From Ursus arctos (taxonomy: Eukaryota > Chordata > Mammalia > Carnivora > Ursidae), in NCBI RefSeq assembly GCF_023065955.2, contig NW_026623067.1:57854444-57918443 (forward strand): DNA of 64,000 nucleotides, in the 5' to 3' direction. A model generated the notes under the pieces. The model saw only the letters and a list, made by a program, of their open reading frames with translations. It was not told the origin of the DNA and did no database searches. This document shows, piece by piece, positions 20,403-32,170 of the stretch. Numbering within the stretch: the first letter of the stretch is position 1; the number at the start of each line of letters is the position of its first letter. Position numbers and translations under genes: made by a program.

Positions 20403-22250
20403 TTCCCATGTTTCAGGCACTCTTTACAGTAAACAAAATAGATGAAAAATGGCAAAAATCCCTGTCTTCATGGAGGTCACATTGTAGTGGAGAGACGATT
20501 AAAAAAAAATAAGAAAGAAATGAGAGAGTATGTTGGAAAGTGAGGTGTGGAGGAGGGTGTGGGGATGGTATAAGCCTTCTGTCTTGTGGGCCTGTGGAGG
20601 TTTGAGTGGAGGAAACACATGATCTGACCTACTTTTTAAAGAATTTCTGGACTGCAAAAGGGTAAGGATGAGGCAGGAAGACCAGGCAGGAGGCTATTAT
20701 AGGAGTCCAAGCAAGAGACAGAAACTTAGAGCAGGGTGGTAGCAGTCCAAGTAGTGATAAGGAGTGTGATATTAGATCTATTTTGAGGTACAGACAATGA
20801 AATTTTCTGATGGACTGGATGTGGAACATAGGAGAAAAGAGTTTCTGACTACAAAGTTTTAGTAGTTTAGGGTTGAGCTACCAAAAGATGATATTGCTTA
20901 CGATTGAGATGGGGAAGACCAGAGTGGAATTGGTTGGTGGGAGAAGGTCAGAATTTCAGTTTTGGACATGTTAAGTTTGAAGTTTCTACTGGATATCCAA
21001 GTGGAGATGTCTATTAGGATGTTGGATATGTGAGTCTGGGGCACAGGGGAGATATATGGTCTGGAAAAAGAAATTTGTCAACTGTTGAATATTGATGGCA
21101 TCTAAAGCCATGTGACTAAGTGAGAACAATGAAGGAATAAGTATAGATAGAGAAGAGAAGGGGATGAAGAGCTGAGAACTGGTGATGCTCCAATACTGAG
21201 AAGTCAGGGAAAATAGGAAGAACCAGCTAAAGGAGACTGAGGAATAAATAGTGATGTAGGAGGTAACCAAGAGTGAAACAACCCAGAAGTCAAGTAAAGA
21301 AAACGTATCAAGCAGGAGGGAGTGATCAACTGTGTTTAACTGCTGCAGAGAGATGGAATACAAATATGTTGAAATTAGTAATTTGGAGGATTTGAAGAGG
21401 TCATTTTCAATGGAGTGGTGCAGATGAAAACCTGATGAAAATCTGCATTTCAAAGAGAATGGAAGGAAAGAAACTGAAGTGAATGTAGACAACACTTTTG
21501 AGGAATTTTGCCATAAAGATGAGCAGGAAACTGGATGGAGTTGATGGGGGAAGTGGGGTCAGAAGAAAGTTTCTTTCAAGATAGAAGGTACAACCACATG
21601 TTTATGTGCTAATGGAAATGATCCAGTAGTGAGAGAGTGGTTGCTGGAGAGATGTCCTTTATTAGCCTTAGGTAGGCAAGAAGAAATAATACCTAGTTCT
21701 GAAGTGGAGAGATTGACTTTGCATGGACGCAAGGCTAGGCTATGAATAGTAACAGGTAAGAAGAGAGAATATGTGGACTCAGACTATGAGGAGGGCAAAG
21801 GTAGTATTGGGAATCCAGAAATTCTCCCCTAATTGCTTCAGTTTTCTCAGTGAAGTGGAAAGCAAGATTTTCAGTGAGTGAGGATGTGAGAAGAGGTGTT
21901 AGGAATTTGAGAACAAAGAAAAAGGCATCAAATTATCAAGTATGACAATAAGTGATACATGGATTGAGAAATATAGTATGTCTGCCAGGGAACATCAAGG
22001 GTTCACTTGAGGTTTGTGGCCTTGAATTTAAAATGGGCTGGATTGGTTGTGTCTCCCTTCTGTAGGCTCAGAGAAGGTGGAAAGTTGACCTAGGATCATG
22101 GTTTTGCCAAGTGAGTAGGATTAAGAAGAAAAGGACAATGACATAGAGGAATTTCAGCTGGGTAAGGTAGAAAGAGAGGAGAAAGCAGGGTATGAGAGGT
22201 AGGGGAGAAGGTGCCTGGATGAATAGAATGGAGGTCCTGTTAGGTCAAAG
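20390..22250 (-). pseudogene. Fossil LINE-2 with decayed reverse transcriptase
   Basis: The left side is the reverse complement of an L2 3' tail ('tttcaggcactctttacagt', 'catggaggtcacattgtagt'). Further right the minus strand reads through the L2 ORF2 C-terminal region. A 169-codon minus frame (20986-21495) still contains LNTVDHSLLLDTFSLLDFW, matching the conserved 'DTVDHSLLL..L..LGFW' block of CR1/L2-clade reverse transcriptases, and ends PNRHLHLDIQ where the family has the '..NRHLKLN' region. The YADD catalytic block is not intact: a decayed HMALDAIN-like stretch occupies the expected place. L2 has been inactive in placental mammals for tens of millions of years, so this is a pseudogene. 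Beyond about 21500 the homology ('gttttgctgt', 'aatgatccagtagtgaga') persists but frames are broken. Confidence 0.85.
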
Positions 22251-22319
22251 GATTTGCTGAATTCAGAGTGCTACAGTGAATGAGATGGAAAGGTAAGAGG
22301 AGATAAGAAGGTCTTTATT

Positions 22320-22790
22320 TCACCTTGACTTTTGACCTAGTAGTTTAGCTGGGTATAGAATTTTAATTCTCAGCACTTAGCAGGTATTATTCTATTGTCT
22401 TCTGGCTTCTGTTGAGAAGTCCACTAACCGAATTGTCATTCTTTTTTTAGATTATCTGTCATTCTTTCTGGTAGCTTTTAATATCCTAAGTCTTAAGGGT
22501 TTCTCTTTCATTATGACATATCTGGGAATGCCTTCATGTTGATTTATCCTATAATTTCTGAAACAGTTAGTGACTACCATTACTTGTGAAAATTTTTCAG
22601 CTGTTATATTTTTAAAAACCACCTTTATTGAGATATAATTTGCATACCATAAAATTCACACATTTAAAGTGTACAGTTGAATGGTTTTAGTATATTCACA
22701 GAATTGTGCAACCATCACCATCCATTATCTTTTGAATATTGTTTTTCCTCCATTCATTTTATTCTCATTTTAGAATTCCTTTTAAACATA
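22320..22790 (-). mobile_element. L1M 3'-region fragments (ancient LINE-1)
   Basis: Includes 'attgtcttctggcttctgtt' and 'accacctttattgagatata' followed by 'ataaaattcacacatttaaa', familiar antisense segments of old mammalian L1M 3' sequences. No open reading frame remains. Confidence 0.75.
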
Positions 22791-23429
22791 TGTTGAACTA
22801 CTGGGGTTTGAACAGGCCCTGTCTATAACACTCCTTTCCCACTAAAAGTCACAATTGAGAGAGAGGCAAGGAAACTAAACACATGGAAATCAAAATTACA
22901 GCTTTTATTAGTAAGGATGTGGCTTAGAGCTTTCAGAACTAAACATTAGAATTAGAATCATCTACATCCTTTCCACAGGTAGCACTGGATTCCCACATGC
23001 TCCCCACATGGAACTTGCCCCATAAAATCCGTGGCCAAGAGTTGTAGATGAGAAAGCACATTCCCTGTGGCCAGGCTGGCTCCCAAGAGGAGGACAAAGG
23101 CAGAGTCCTGCTCTATCCCAAACTCACCAATAAGATAAGTCACTCTGGCAGAAGGAAGCCACACTGTCACACTGAAGAATGTCCCTCTATGTGCATGCAA
23201 GGCTACCGAGATTATTTGATGAAGCAAACACAACGCTGATACCAAACCCAATAAATAGATACAAACAAAAAGTCTAAATATTTTAAAAATGCAAAAATTT
23301 GGGAAACAGAATTGAACATTATATATTGAATACAAAAAGAATATATAAAATATATTTCTCAAAAAATTCAAGGACATTACAGCTTAGATAAATATATTAA
23401 ATATAGTGATAGATATATATGTTAATAAG
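22791..23429. other. Unassigned sequence
   Basis: No named repeat or gene. The 139-codon minus frame (22958-23377) contains hydrophobic stretches but resembles nothing known to me and could be part of an old repeat. Confidence 0.4.
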
Positions 23430-24414
23430 AGTCACTAAGAAAGAATATGATCATTTTAATAGAGATTCATGTAAAAGTAATAAAGGACAACAGAAGAGAA
23501 GGATACATTCTTAGGTCAGTATCCAAATTCATGCAAAGATGTATTGGACATGTTCACATAAATATCCAGGACAGAGTTGTCCTCAATAACATTAATATCA
23601 TTTTGGAAACTTTGGCTTATAAAAGATAATTAAAAACAAAATGAATAAATATTTCATCAGTCAAAATGTCATTTTTGGTAGATGACTAAGAAGAAAAGAC
23701 AAAGGAACTAACTGGAAACTGCCTTGGAGTAAAGAGTAAAACAGAGGAAATGTCATTTGTCCCAAAATTAATGGTTAGTTTTAACCCAATCCCAGCGAAA
23801 AAAGTCCAACCCAATTTTTTGGGAAACTATGAAATTTTAATAAAATTGATAAGAAATATAAATGGGTAGGAATATCAAAGAATATTTTGATAAAGAGGAG
23901 CAATGGGGGCTGTCAACTCTGAAAATATATTTTAAAACAATAATAATAAAATAAGATCCAAATGCTAAAGTAACACTAAACACAGTTATCAATTAAATAG
24001 AATAGAATGTCCCCAAATAACTCTTATTATAAATAAAAATGTAACATGTGATTTAAAAAAAGTTATAACCAAAAAACTGCAGAATTTAATAAACCCTGTG
24101 GGGACAACAGATTACTATATTGGGGAGAATTTAGGTATGTGTTCTCACCAAAATTTTCCCCCTAGTTTTAAATGAAACCAGAGAATTAAACTAAAAAGAA
24201 AGAAAAATCACAGAAAAAATACAAAAAAGGATGAATACTTCTTAGTTCTTTGGAAGAGGAAACACACTGTATGCTTAGAAGCAACAGAAGAAACCAGAGA
24301 GAAAACAAATCAACAGATTTAACTCCATAAGAAAGTTTACACTTATGTATAAATAAAAATAATTAAAATAAGGAGACATGGAGAAATACATTGCTAGTGT
24401 GTGCACGTGTGGAT

Positions 24415-24417
<3 letters not shown>

Positions 24418-24459
<42 letters not shown>
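24418..24459. repeat. (CA)n microsatellite
   Basis: About 21 uninterrupted CA units within the LINE-1 relic. Cys/Val and His/Thr frames through it are artefacts. Confidence 0.97.
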
Positions 24460-24460
<1 letters not shown>

Positions 24461-24704
24461 CCAGAAATAGGGTTAATATATATAATCATATAAAGAGTTC
24501 CTCAGATGAGAAACATAGTTTGTGGTATAGCCAGACACTGGGATTCGATTTGGCCATTAAAATGAATGAATTGGATCTCACAGTTCATCAAAAAATGGGT
24601 AAATCTAGCAATATAACACTGAGTTCAAAAGGAGCCATTTGCAGAATGCTAAATTTAGTATATTATCACTCATATAAAATATAAAAACTTACAATATCAA
24701 CGCC

Positions 24705-24730
24705 GTGTGTGTGTGTGTGTGTGTGTGTGT
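24705..24730. repeat. (GT)n microsatellite
   Basis: Thirteen GT units, complementary to the (CA)n tract about 245 bp upstream, so the two could pair as an inverted repeat. Confidence 0.97.
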
Positions 24731-25080
24731 TATGACCAAAGACTAAAAATATTAAAATGTGGAAAGGAAAGGTATACAGCAACTGGAAGTGGTTAACTCT
24801 GGAAGAGGGGGGGGAAGTAGGAGCTGAGAAGTTTATAAAGGAGCTCTAAGTATATCTGTTATTTGCCTTATTCTGAAATATTCCATAATTTTTTTAAAAA
24901 GGATGATTTATGAATTGCTAAGAAAAAAAACCCTTAAAACCCCACAATATGTATGTGAAAAACAACATGAATAAACAATTCACAGGACAGGAAATACACA
25001 CACAAAAAAGATATAGCCCCTTAGTAAGCAAAGAAGTTAAGACTAAAATGAAATACCAATCCCATTTATTAAATAAAAAA

Positions 25081-25534
25081 AAATTTTAGAAGAAGAAAAT
25101 CATCCCGCATAGTCCAAAAGTTAGTATGATGTTTTAAAATACCTATACAACACACAAACTCTTCAAATTTCAGAGTGGATGATACGGTCATCTAGTTCAA
25201 GAATTTCAAGAAGCATTTGAGATTTTTTCACTTGTCTGTTTCTTTACAGTTAAGATCACACTCATCACCACTCCTGAATCTCAGGAGCAAACTTCTCTTT
25301 TAAAGAACTTCAAACTTTCCTATAAACAAAGAAGAGTCATGGAAGTAGCTAGGGACAGCATCTTCCCTAAATGTTTCCCAAATAACCAACTCTTAATCCT
25401 TAAATATCTCTCAAATAAAACTTTTCATTCTCAAATACCCACCAAATCCTCAAACTTTTCTCAAAATATTTGAGATAATTTACAATCCTGCAAATCAAAT
25501 CCAGATTCTTGTGGAGCCCTCCTCCCACCTGTGA
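25081..25534. other. Unassigned sequence
   Basis: No gene or clearly named repeat. A C-rich/AT-rich mix with several short 'tctcaaa' repeats near 25400-25460. Confidence 0.45.
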
Positions 25535-25574
25535 GTGTACACACACACACACACACACACACGCGCGCGCGCGC
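25535..25574. repeat. Compound (CA)n(CG)n alternating purine-pyrimidine tract
   Basis: GTGTAC leads into about ten AC units, then ACGCGCGCGCGCGC: 40 nt of perfect purine-pyrimidine alternation, the classical sequence type for left-handed Z-DNA. Preserved CG repeats are unusual in mammalian DNA, where methylation normally erodes them. Confidence 0.95.
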
Positions 25575-26294
25575 CCCGAGAGTTAACTTTCGGTTTTTGT
25601 TTTTAAGGGCTTGTCAGTCAAGACAGAGCTCATCTTTTGTGAAAGAGCTTGCTTCTTCTTTATGGGAACATACTTTAACCCCCCAGCGACTGTCATCAAC
25701 ACTTGGCTTTTTCCATTTGTTTTTAAAGAGAATGGTGGGGGGCATCAGAGGAATAGAGATGTGGAAGCAGTGGGAGGCATTTTTATTTTTGTTTTTGTGT
25801 TTTCACAAGGAAGCCCTAAATATATTGAATTTCTGGCTCTTCTCAGCTCCTAGAGTGGTTTCTTTCAGATTCCTTTCTTCTGTGAGTTTCCTCATTCTCC
25901 CACTCCTCCAAGGTGGCTAAAGAAGAGAGACAGCAAGGAAAAGTCACACTTCCTTTAGAATCTAAATATTTGAGTTCACGAGTAAACGGAGACATGTTTG
26001 TGTGACAGTTCTCGCCAGTTCATGCCACAGAGTGATTTCAAACTAAAATAGAAGGGAAGTTGGCAGTTTGCAGGTTCAAAGATGTCTAAAAGAGAATGCC
26101 CAGAGCCTATATATTGATTGAACAGGGGACAAGTCAGGACACCAAGTGTTAGCAACAACAGAGTGAGCTCGAGCAAAGCCGAGCTGAAGCTGAGCCAAGA
26201 GCTCAAAGCAGATTATGCACTTGAGCAGAACGTTTTCAGCTCAAGTAAGGGCATGGATGGCAGCAATGGAATAATAGGAGCCAACTTACCCAGA
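25575..26294. other. Unassigned sequence
   Basis: T-rich on the plus strand to about 25920, then mixed sequence. Overlapping frames at 25531-25920 and 25611-25853 begin in or beside the microsatellite and have no recognisable domain. Confidence 0.45.
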
Positions 26295-26500
26295 AGCTGT
26301 TACCACGCACCAAATACTATTCTAAGCACTTTCCATGGATTCATTCATTGACTCATCCTAAAAACCTGTGGTGAAGATATCATTACCACTCCCCCCGTAT
26401 GGACAAAGAGACTGAGGCTCAGAGAGATGACTTCACTTGCTGAAGACCACATAGCTAGGAAGCAACAGAGCTGGGCTTTCACTGGGCATTCTAGTTAGAA
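26295..26500 (-). mobile_element. MIR element
   Basis: Well preserved reverse complement of the MIR core: 'ccaaatactattctaagcac', 'aaagagactgaggctcagag', 'accacatagctaggaagcaa'. The order and spacing fit one MIR copy on the minus strand. Confidence 0.85.
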
Positions 26501-26800
26501 GCTATATTATTAGCTCCAATGTGCCCCAGCGCCCAAGACCTGATCAGAATCCAGATCGGAAGATGTAAAAAAAAGAGAGTTAAGTTGAATGTTCTTGGTT
26601 AGTTACTCCCAGGTGTCTTGCAGTTTAGAGCACGGATTCAGCACTTAGGGCACCTCTGTGCCCACAGCTGTAAGGAACTCTGGGGTAAAACAGCTGAGGA
26701 AAGCTCGTGCTGTGCTCCCCAGGTTCTCATGCTCCGGTGAGATGCAAGGGGATGAACTCGGGGAATGTAGTGGAGTCTTAACCTCTGAGAACCAACTGTT
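26501..26800. other. Unassigned sequence
   Basis: Nothing recognised in this 300-bp spacer between MIR and L1M relics. Confidence 0.45.
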
Positions 26801-27470
26801 AAAATATTTAGGAATATTTTTACATCAACGTTTAATTTTAGAACAGTTTTCAATTTACAAAAAAAAAAAAAAAAAGCAAAGATAGTGCAGCATTATCATA
26901 TACTCTGCATCCATTTTTCCCTGTTGCTGAAGTGTCACATTCATATGATACGTTTGTCAAAATTAACGGACCAATATTGATACATTATTTCCAACTAAAG
27001 TCCATACTCTATTCATATTTCTTTACTTTTTACTTAATGTCCTTTTTCACATCCAGGATCCCATCCAGGATACCACATTACATTTTGTTGTCATTTCTAC
27101 TGAGGTGCCTCTTGAATACAACAGCTGCTTAGATTTTACTTGGTTTTGATGACTTGACAATTTTGAGGAATACGGATTCTGGTATTTTCCCAACCGAGAT
27201 TTATGTGAGGTTTTTCTCATGATTAGAGTGGAGTTTTGCATTTTTTGGAAGAAGACCACAAAGTCCCATTTTCATCACATTATATCAAGGGTACACACAA
27301 TCAACATGGGTTATCACTGTTGGTGTTACCTTGATCACCTTGCTGAGATAGTGTTCGTCAGATTCCCCCACTGTAAAGTTACTTTCTCCCCTCTTTCCAT
27401 GCTGTCCTTTTTGAAAGGAGGTCATTATGCACAGTCCACACTTAAAGAGAATATTCAAGAATTTTGTTGA
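26801..27470 (-). mobile_element. L1M 3' UTR relic
   Basis: 'tgatacattatttccaacta', 'atcccatccaggataccaca', 'ttctcatgattagagtggag', 'cacattatatcaagggtaca', 'actgtaaagttactttctcc' and 'ggaggtcattatgcacagtc' occur in the order of the antisense 3' region of old L1M elements. A 17-nt A run at about 26858-26875 lies inside. Frames across it are not genes. Confidence 0.85.
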
Positions 27471-29764
27471 ATCTTTGGTAGCTTAAAATCAGCCCGGATG
27501 AGAGTACACCATAGAAATCAGCAAACTCTTTTTGGAGAGCTGGGTATCAGCACACCATTGGATATGTGGCTTGGGCTGAGTTTCACAAGATGGTGGACAG
27601 GAAGGTGGGGAGGCATATGGATGAAGGGGCTCACTGTGTGGAAGTGAAGAAGATTCGGAGGCAGGAGGGGTGCTGTGCTTTTAAGACACAGATTGGGATT
27701 AAAGAAGTTTGGCACAGACATACAGCCGCCTGACAATCCGACAGAAACCATTACCCAAAGGGTTTTAACATCAACAAGACTGGGACCCTGATGGACCTAC
27801 CTTTGTGTTTGCCTTTTCACAGTAGTAATGATTACCATTGGTTGAGTACCTCCTTTGTACAAGGTATTTTCCAAAAATACAACAAGCAAGCAGCAACGTT
27901 GAGATTTACACTTTCTCTGTAACTCCAAAGCGCGTTTCCACCAGCCACGCTCTTCTCTGTTTCAATTACTGCCTCCTTCCCTGAGTATTGGTTTACTTAT
28001 CAGATCTGTTTCGAGGTGGTGTGATGGTGATTGATGGTGAGTTTCCAAGAGTTGATTAGTGGTGGGAGTGTGCTGCCAACTGCTGTTCAGGACGTTCTGT
28101 CTCAGTTCCTGCTCCTGGAAGTGCGTGAGAGCTGAGACGGGCACCTCACTATAGACTCGGGGGGTTTCATTTCGAGTCATGCCAAGTACACTGACATTTT
28201 ACTGTGTAGGCTTGCAGACCAAAGTCCTCCTTCTTTATAACTTTATTTTTCCTGTGAATGTATCATTAAGGAAGCAGAAACTACGACACCCTTCACCTTT
28301 GGATCCCCACTGAACTCTGTGTCTGTGATGTCTTTCTGGTTTAACTGATGTACGACTTCATTTTTTTTGAAGGTGGTTTTTAAGAAACAGATTTATAAAA
28401 AGTCATCACCAGACTCAATCATTAGGGTTTTGGTTAACTTTACAAAACTGTACGATCTACATGCATACTGAACAAATATATACAAATAACACAATATATT
28501 TCATTTTAAAATTCAAACATAAAAATCATTTAGAGTTCATGAAATATTTAAGGCAAATGAAACGTAACTTGGCCTTTTTCCTTTTGAGTCATTCAGGGAG
28601 TTTAAAGATATTTTAGGATAAATAGTCTTAAAGAAGTCTTAGAAGGTTAAAATGGGACTTGCTTGGATTAGGGGCGGTTGAATCATAAATTTCAGTTACT
28701 ATTTTAAAGTAAGACTCCACTGGATTTATTAAATCTGGGCAATATTTGGGAACTGTTCTTAAATGATGGTAATGCTATTTTTACTTTCTTCTCACATCAC
28801 CGAGGCTGTTTTTTAACAGTACAACTAGAGATGAGGTGGAACAAGAGTTACATTCAAGAGAACTTTGTTTTATTTGGTCCATTTCCCTCCCACCACTGCT
28901 GCAACCCCACCCGCGCCCCTAGCCCCAGCTGCGTCTTTTACTCAGGGATCTGGCCTGAGATGATGGGACCCAGGACAGATACCTGACCCAATGGGGAGTC
29001 AGTTTATGGACCAGCTGAGCCAATCCTCCTCCCAAGAGCATTTGCATTTGGTGACAAAGACTGAGTCAGCCTGTTGATGGATGGTGATGAACCAAAGGTC
29101 ATAGGGAGTCAGAGCTGGAGTCAGTCTATATGCCAGCTGAAGTCATGCAGTGGTCAGCCACAGGAAGCAGCAGAAGCTGCTCTATGCAAAGAAGTGAGAG
29201 AGCAGAGCCACGGCATGAGAGAAGGAGGGAGCAGCCTAGTTGATTTCCTGGTTCAGACCCCTGTGGCCAGATGATCTTGGTTTTCTAGTTCTGAATGCCT
29301 GTGAGATTGCTTGTTCATTTTTTTAAGTTCTTTAGGTAGGTTTCTCTCACAACACAACTGATTCCAGACAAAGATAACTCCATTTACCAAATGTCAAGTC
29401 CAGCCTACAAAACAGTTCCCACCCCTTCAGCATCACACCAAATTACTAAAAGGTCCATGGGACAACACAGGGATGATTATGGGAGATAGGCAGGGTATAG
29501 GAAATGGGTATATAAGGAGCTTTGCCATCTGTTATGGCTTATATGCCCAAATTTCATGTTGACATTTCTGATAGCATTTCCCATAAGTCTTTTTCCCTTG
29601 CAACCTCTGTGGGCCAATGAGTATGTTCTGCCAAGATCAGGGCTCGGCACCCTCAGCATGGTCTCTGCCAAGCCATGAGTGGCATCATTCCAACATGGCA
29701 GTCTCCTCCTCTGTTCCTGATAGGTGACGGTAGAACTTTATAGGGATGCTTGAGACAGAGGCTC
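27471..29764. other. Unassigned sequence, with possible short old-repeat scraps
   Basis: No gene recognised. A MIR- or L2-like scrap (about 27830-27880, 'gattaccattggttgagtac') is visible. An octamer ATTTGCAT lies near 29040, and two loosely similar GGGAGTCAG...CCAGCTGA blocks occur around 28993 and 29104. These are weak observations. Confidence 0.4.
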
Positions 29765-29880
29765 AATTATTCAAGAAATATTTAGTGACTGCCTGCTCTG
29801 GCTAGGCGCTGTGCCAGGTGCTAGGGCTATAGCCAGGAGCTAAATGGTAAATCTCTTACCTGAGTGGAATTATATCCTGG
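29765..29880 (-). mobile_element. L2 3'-end-like fragment
   Basis: 'gactgcctgctctggctagg', 'cgctgtgccaggtgctaggg' and 'gaattatatcctggtggg' match the antisense L2 3' tail pattern. Confidence 0.6.
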
Positions 29881-30319
29881 TGGGTGTGAGGGGGCAATTG
29901 TGATAAACACTAAGAGAAGCATCTATAGGGCAGCTTTAGAGAATGACTTGAGATGGTAGGACAGGATGAGGAGCCTACTTAGAGGGGCCGGTCCATAAAA
30001 AGTAGAAAAGAAGGCATGCATAAAGTCCCTATTGTGGGACAAAGCTTGGAGAGATCAAGGAACTAAAGGAAGATGTGGTGGTTGGGTTATAGTGACAGAG
30101 AAGGAGCACAGGAGGTGAGGGGATAGGCAAGGGTTGGTAGGCCATGGTGGGGAAGTATGTTTTCCAAGGGCCTCATGTGTTGATAAATTTTTGTCCACCT
30201 GAATTAATCAGACACTACTGCTAATGATGTCTTATGCTTCTGTAACTTAGGGTATATAACTGAGACTACAATTTAGGACAGTATAATCCCAGCTTTTAAG
30301 GGCAAAGAGACAACCAATT
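29881..30319. other. Unassigned sequence
   Basis: Possibly a diverged continuation of the antisense L2 ('atgacttgagatggtaggac...'), but not firmly assignable. No gene seen. Confidence 0.4.
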
Positions 30320-30845
30320 TTAACTGATGTGTTGGATTAAAGATGGCTGCAAATTCTTTGATAATCTTCTCGTTTCCCCTCCCTTTATCTGGGGGCTGGC
30401 CTGTGACTACTTTGGCCAACAAAATGCAGTACAGTGACGCAACACATTTCTCAGCTGAACGTTGAAGAGAACCAGCAGTTTCCTCCTGGAGGTCTTTTGG
30501 AACCAGAAGCTGCCATGGAAGAAGTCTAGTTACCCTCCAGAAAGATAGCATGGAAAAGGAGAGGGGTCTAGTGGGGCCCAGCCTCTAGCTAACCTCATCA
30601 AGGTGCCAGGCATGTGAATGAAACCATCTTGGAGCCTCCAGACTGGTCTGACCACCCGCTGAACACTGACTCCTGACCTCGGTTAAGGCCACATGGAGTA
30701 GAAGAATGGCCCTGCCACGCCCAGCTTAAATTCCACATGATGTGAGATATAACATCACGGTGGTTTGTTGAGGTCAGTGGTGGTTGCTTAAATTTTGGGG
30801 TAGTTTGTTACACAGCCACATACAGTCAGCACAGTTAGCATCTAC
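30320..30845 (+). mobile_element. MaLR (MLT1-like) LTR
   Basis: Contains 'gctggcctgtgactacttt', 'gaatgaaaccatcttggagc', then 'ttttggggtagtttgttaca' close to the end, matching the 3' end of MLT1-type LTRs on the plus strand. The 92-codon minus frame (30273-30551) falls inside and is not a gene. Confidence 0.65.
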
Positions 30846-31149
30846 ATTCTTAATACAAATGACTTAGTCTGTATTTATATTCAGCTTTTTAAACAATTGA
30901 AAATAGTTCACAGACCTTCCTTATCAGTGGGAGCCTTAGACTGGGAGTCACTGCTTTGTGGCCTCCCATATGCATCCCGTTGGTGCCATGCTACGCCATC
31001 GAGTTTCCTTCTTCTGATGTATTAGTCTTGTCTGGATTACTTTTCCCCCTGAGGAAAATATATTGTCCCCTCCAGGCCCCCCCATCATGCATCTGGACTA
31101 CTGCAGCCACCTTCTAATCATGGGGGCGGTGACTCTGTTCTGGTCACTG

Positions 31150-31968
31150 CTGTGGATCAGCAGCTAGTATTTGGCATCGGTAGGCACTCAAAGACATTTG
31201 CTGAATGAATTAATGAAATTTTTACTTCAGACTTCACCCCACTCCCCATATCTCCCATTCTGTATCCTCATCTTGTGTGCTTCTGCCAGGATTATGATCC
31301 TAAAACAGAGATCCAGTTACATCACTTATCAAACCAAAATCCTCTGGTGAGTGGTCCCATTGACCAAAGAACAAAACTCTCAATACAGCCTTTATGGGAC
31401 TTCATGATTTGATCCCAATCTGCCTTTTAGGCTCATCTCCTGAACACCAAGCCAGCCACTCTGAGACGTCATCTCCTGAGAAACCATGCACGCCCTCTGC
31501 TCATGTCTTGCTCTACCGGGATTGCCTATCTGCCACCTTCTCAGCCAAGCTAGGTGGTACCCATTCTTCAAATGTCACCTCCCATGCATATTCCCATTAC
31601 CACTTTCTTCAGCTAGTGAAACTCACCATCCCTTCTGAACTCAACATGCTTTGTTCATATTGCTCCTATGGCGTATGTCTGTCTCTTCCAAGAGACAGCA
31701 AACTCCCTGAGGGTGCAGGGGTCATAACTTATCCATCTTTGTGTCCCCAGTTCTTTTTTTTTTTTTTTAAGATTTATTTATTTATTTATTTTAGAGGAGG
31801 GGAAGGGGCAGAGGGAGAGGGCGGGGGAAACTCGAGCAGACTCTGAGCTGAGCATGGAACTGGATACGGGGCTCGAGCTCACGACCTTGAGATCACGACC
31901 TGAGCCAGACCAAGAGTCAGCCACTTAACCAAATGCATCACCCAGGCACCCCTGTGTCCCCAGTTCTT
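31150..31968 (+). mobile_element. LINE-2 3' region, interrupted by a Can-SINE
   Basis: 'catttgctgaatgaattaat' near 31200 is an L2 3' tip. A second L2 segment follows with 'gggacttcatgatttgatcc', 'cttcaaatgtcacctcccat', 'agcaaactccctgagggtgc' and 'atctttgtgtccccag'. It continues after the SINE at 31956. The 150-codon plus frame at 31394-31846 is a chance frame through L2 3' sequence and SINE. Confidence 0.85.
31740..31968 (-). mobile_element. Can-SINE inserted in L2, with target-site duplication
   Basis: The body (31756-31952) is a minus-strand SINEC with a T run at the left, 'aagatttatttatttattta', a GAGGGGAAGGGGCAGAGGG block and the head at right (CACCCAGGCACCCC). The 16-bp duplication TGTGTCCCCAGTTCTT at 31740-31755 and 31953-31968 is exact and consists of L2 sequence, giving a clear age order. 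Confidence 0.95.
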
Positions 31969-31979
31969 AATAATTAAAG

Positions 31980-32170
31980 CTAAAAATCTACTGAGTGCTT
32001 GCAATGTGCCAGATATTTTACACACTTATCTCTTTAATTCTCAAAATAACCATAGGAGAGAAGTCATATTGTGGCTCCTATGGTAGAGTTGAGGAGATGG
32101 AAGCTAGGAGAAGTTAAATGAATTGGCTGGAGCAAACTACCACACGGCCCAGAGTCCAACATAGGCAACC
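31980..32170 (-). mobile_element. MIR element
   Basis: 'ctactgagtgcttgcaatgt', 'ctctttaattctcaaaataa' and 'agttgaggagatggaagcta' follow the reverse-complement MIR order. It begins directly after the L2 remnant. Confidence 0.75.

Larger units (their letters stand above)
23430..25080 (+). mobile_element. Ancient LINE-1 (L1M/HAL1-like) ORF2 and 3' relic
   Basis: A-rich plus strand with decayed ORF2-type text: 'acccaatcccagcgaaaaaa', 'gaatagaatgtccccaaata', 'ggccattaaaatgaatgaat', then 'gttaactctggaagaggggg' and, at 24965-25000, 'gaataaacaattcacaggac'. The order is partly scrambled, so more than one copy or rearrangement may be present. Frames are heavily broken. Two dinucleotide microsatellites (24418-24459 and 24705-24730) have grown inside it. 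Confidence 0.7.

Noticed and set aside
20986..21495. 169-codon minus frame as a host membrane-type protein (hydrophobic stretches)
   Set aside because: Its text matches decayed L2 reverse transcriptase and the flanking DNA is L2 in the correct order.
24275..24684. Frames with poly Cys-Val or poly His-Thr
   Set aside because: Translations of the (CA)n microsatellite.
28985..29150. Possible tandem duplication (GGGAGTCAG...CCAGCTGA blocks)
   Set aside because: Similarity is limited to short words and spacing differs; not convincing by eye.
31394..31846. 150-codon plus frame
   Set aside because: It lies in L2 3' sequence and runs into a SINE poly-T, so it is not a gene.
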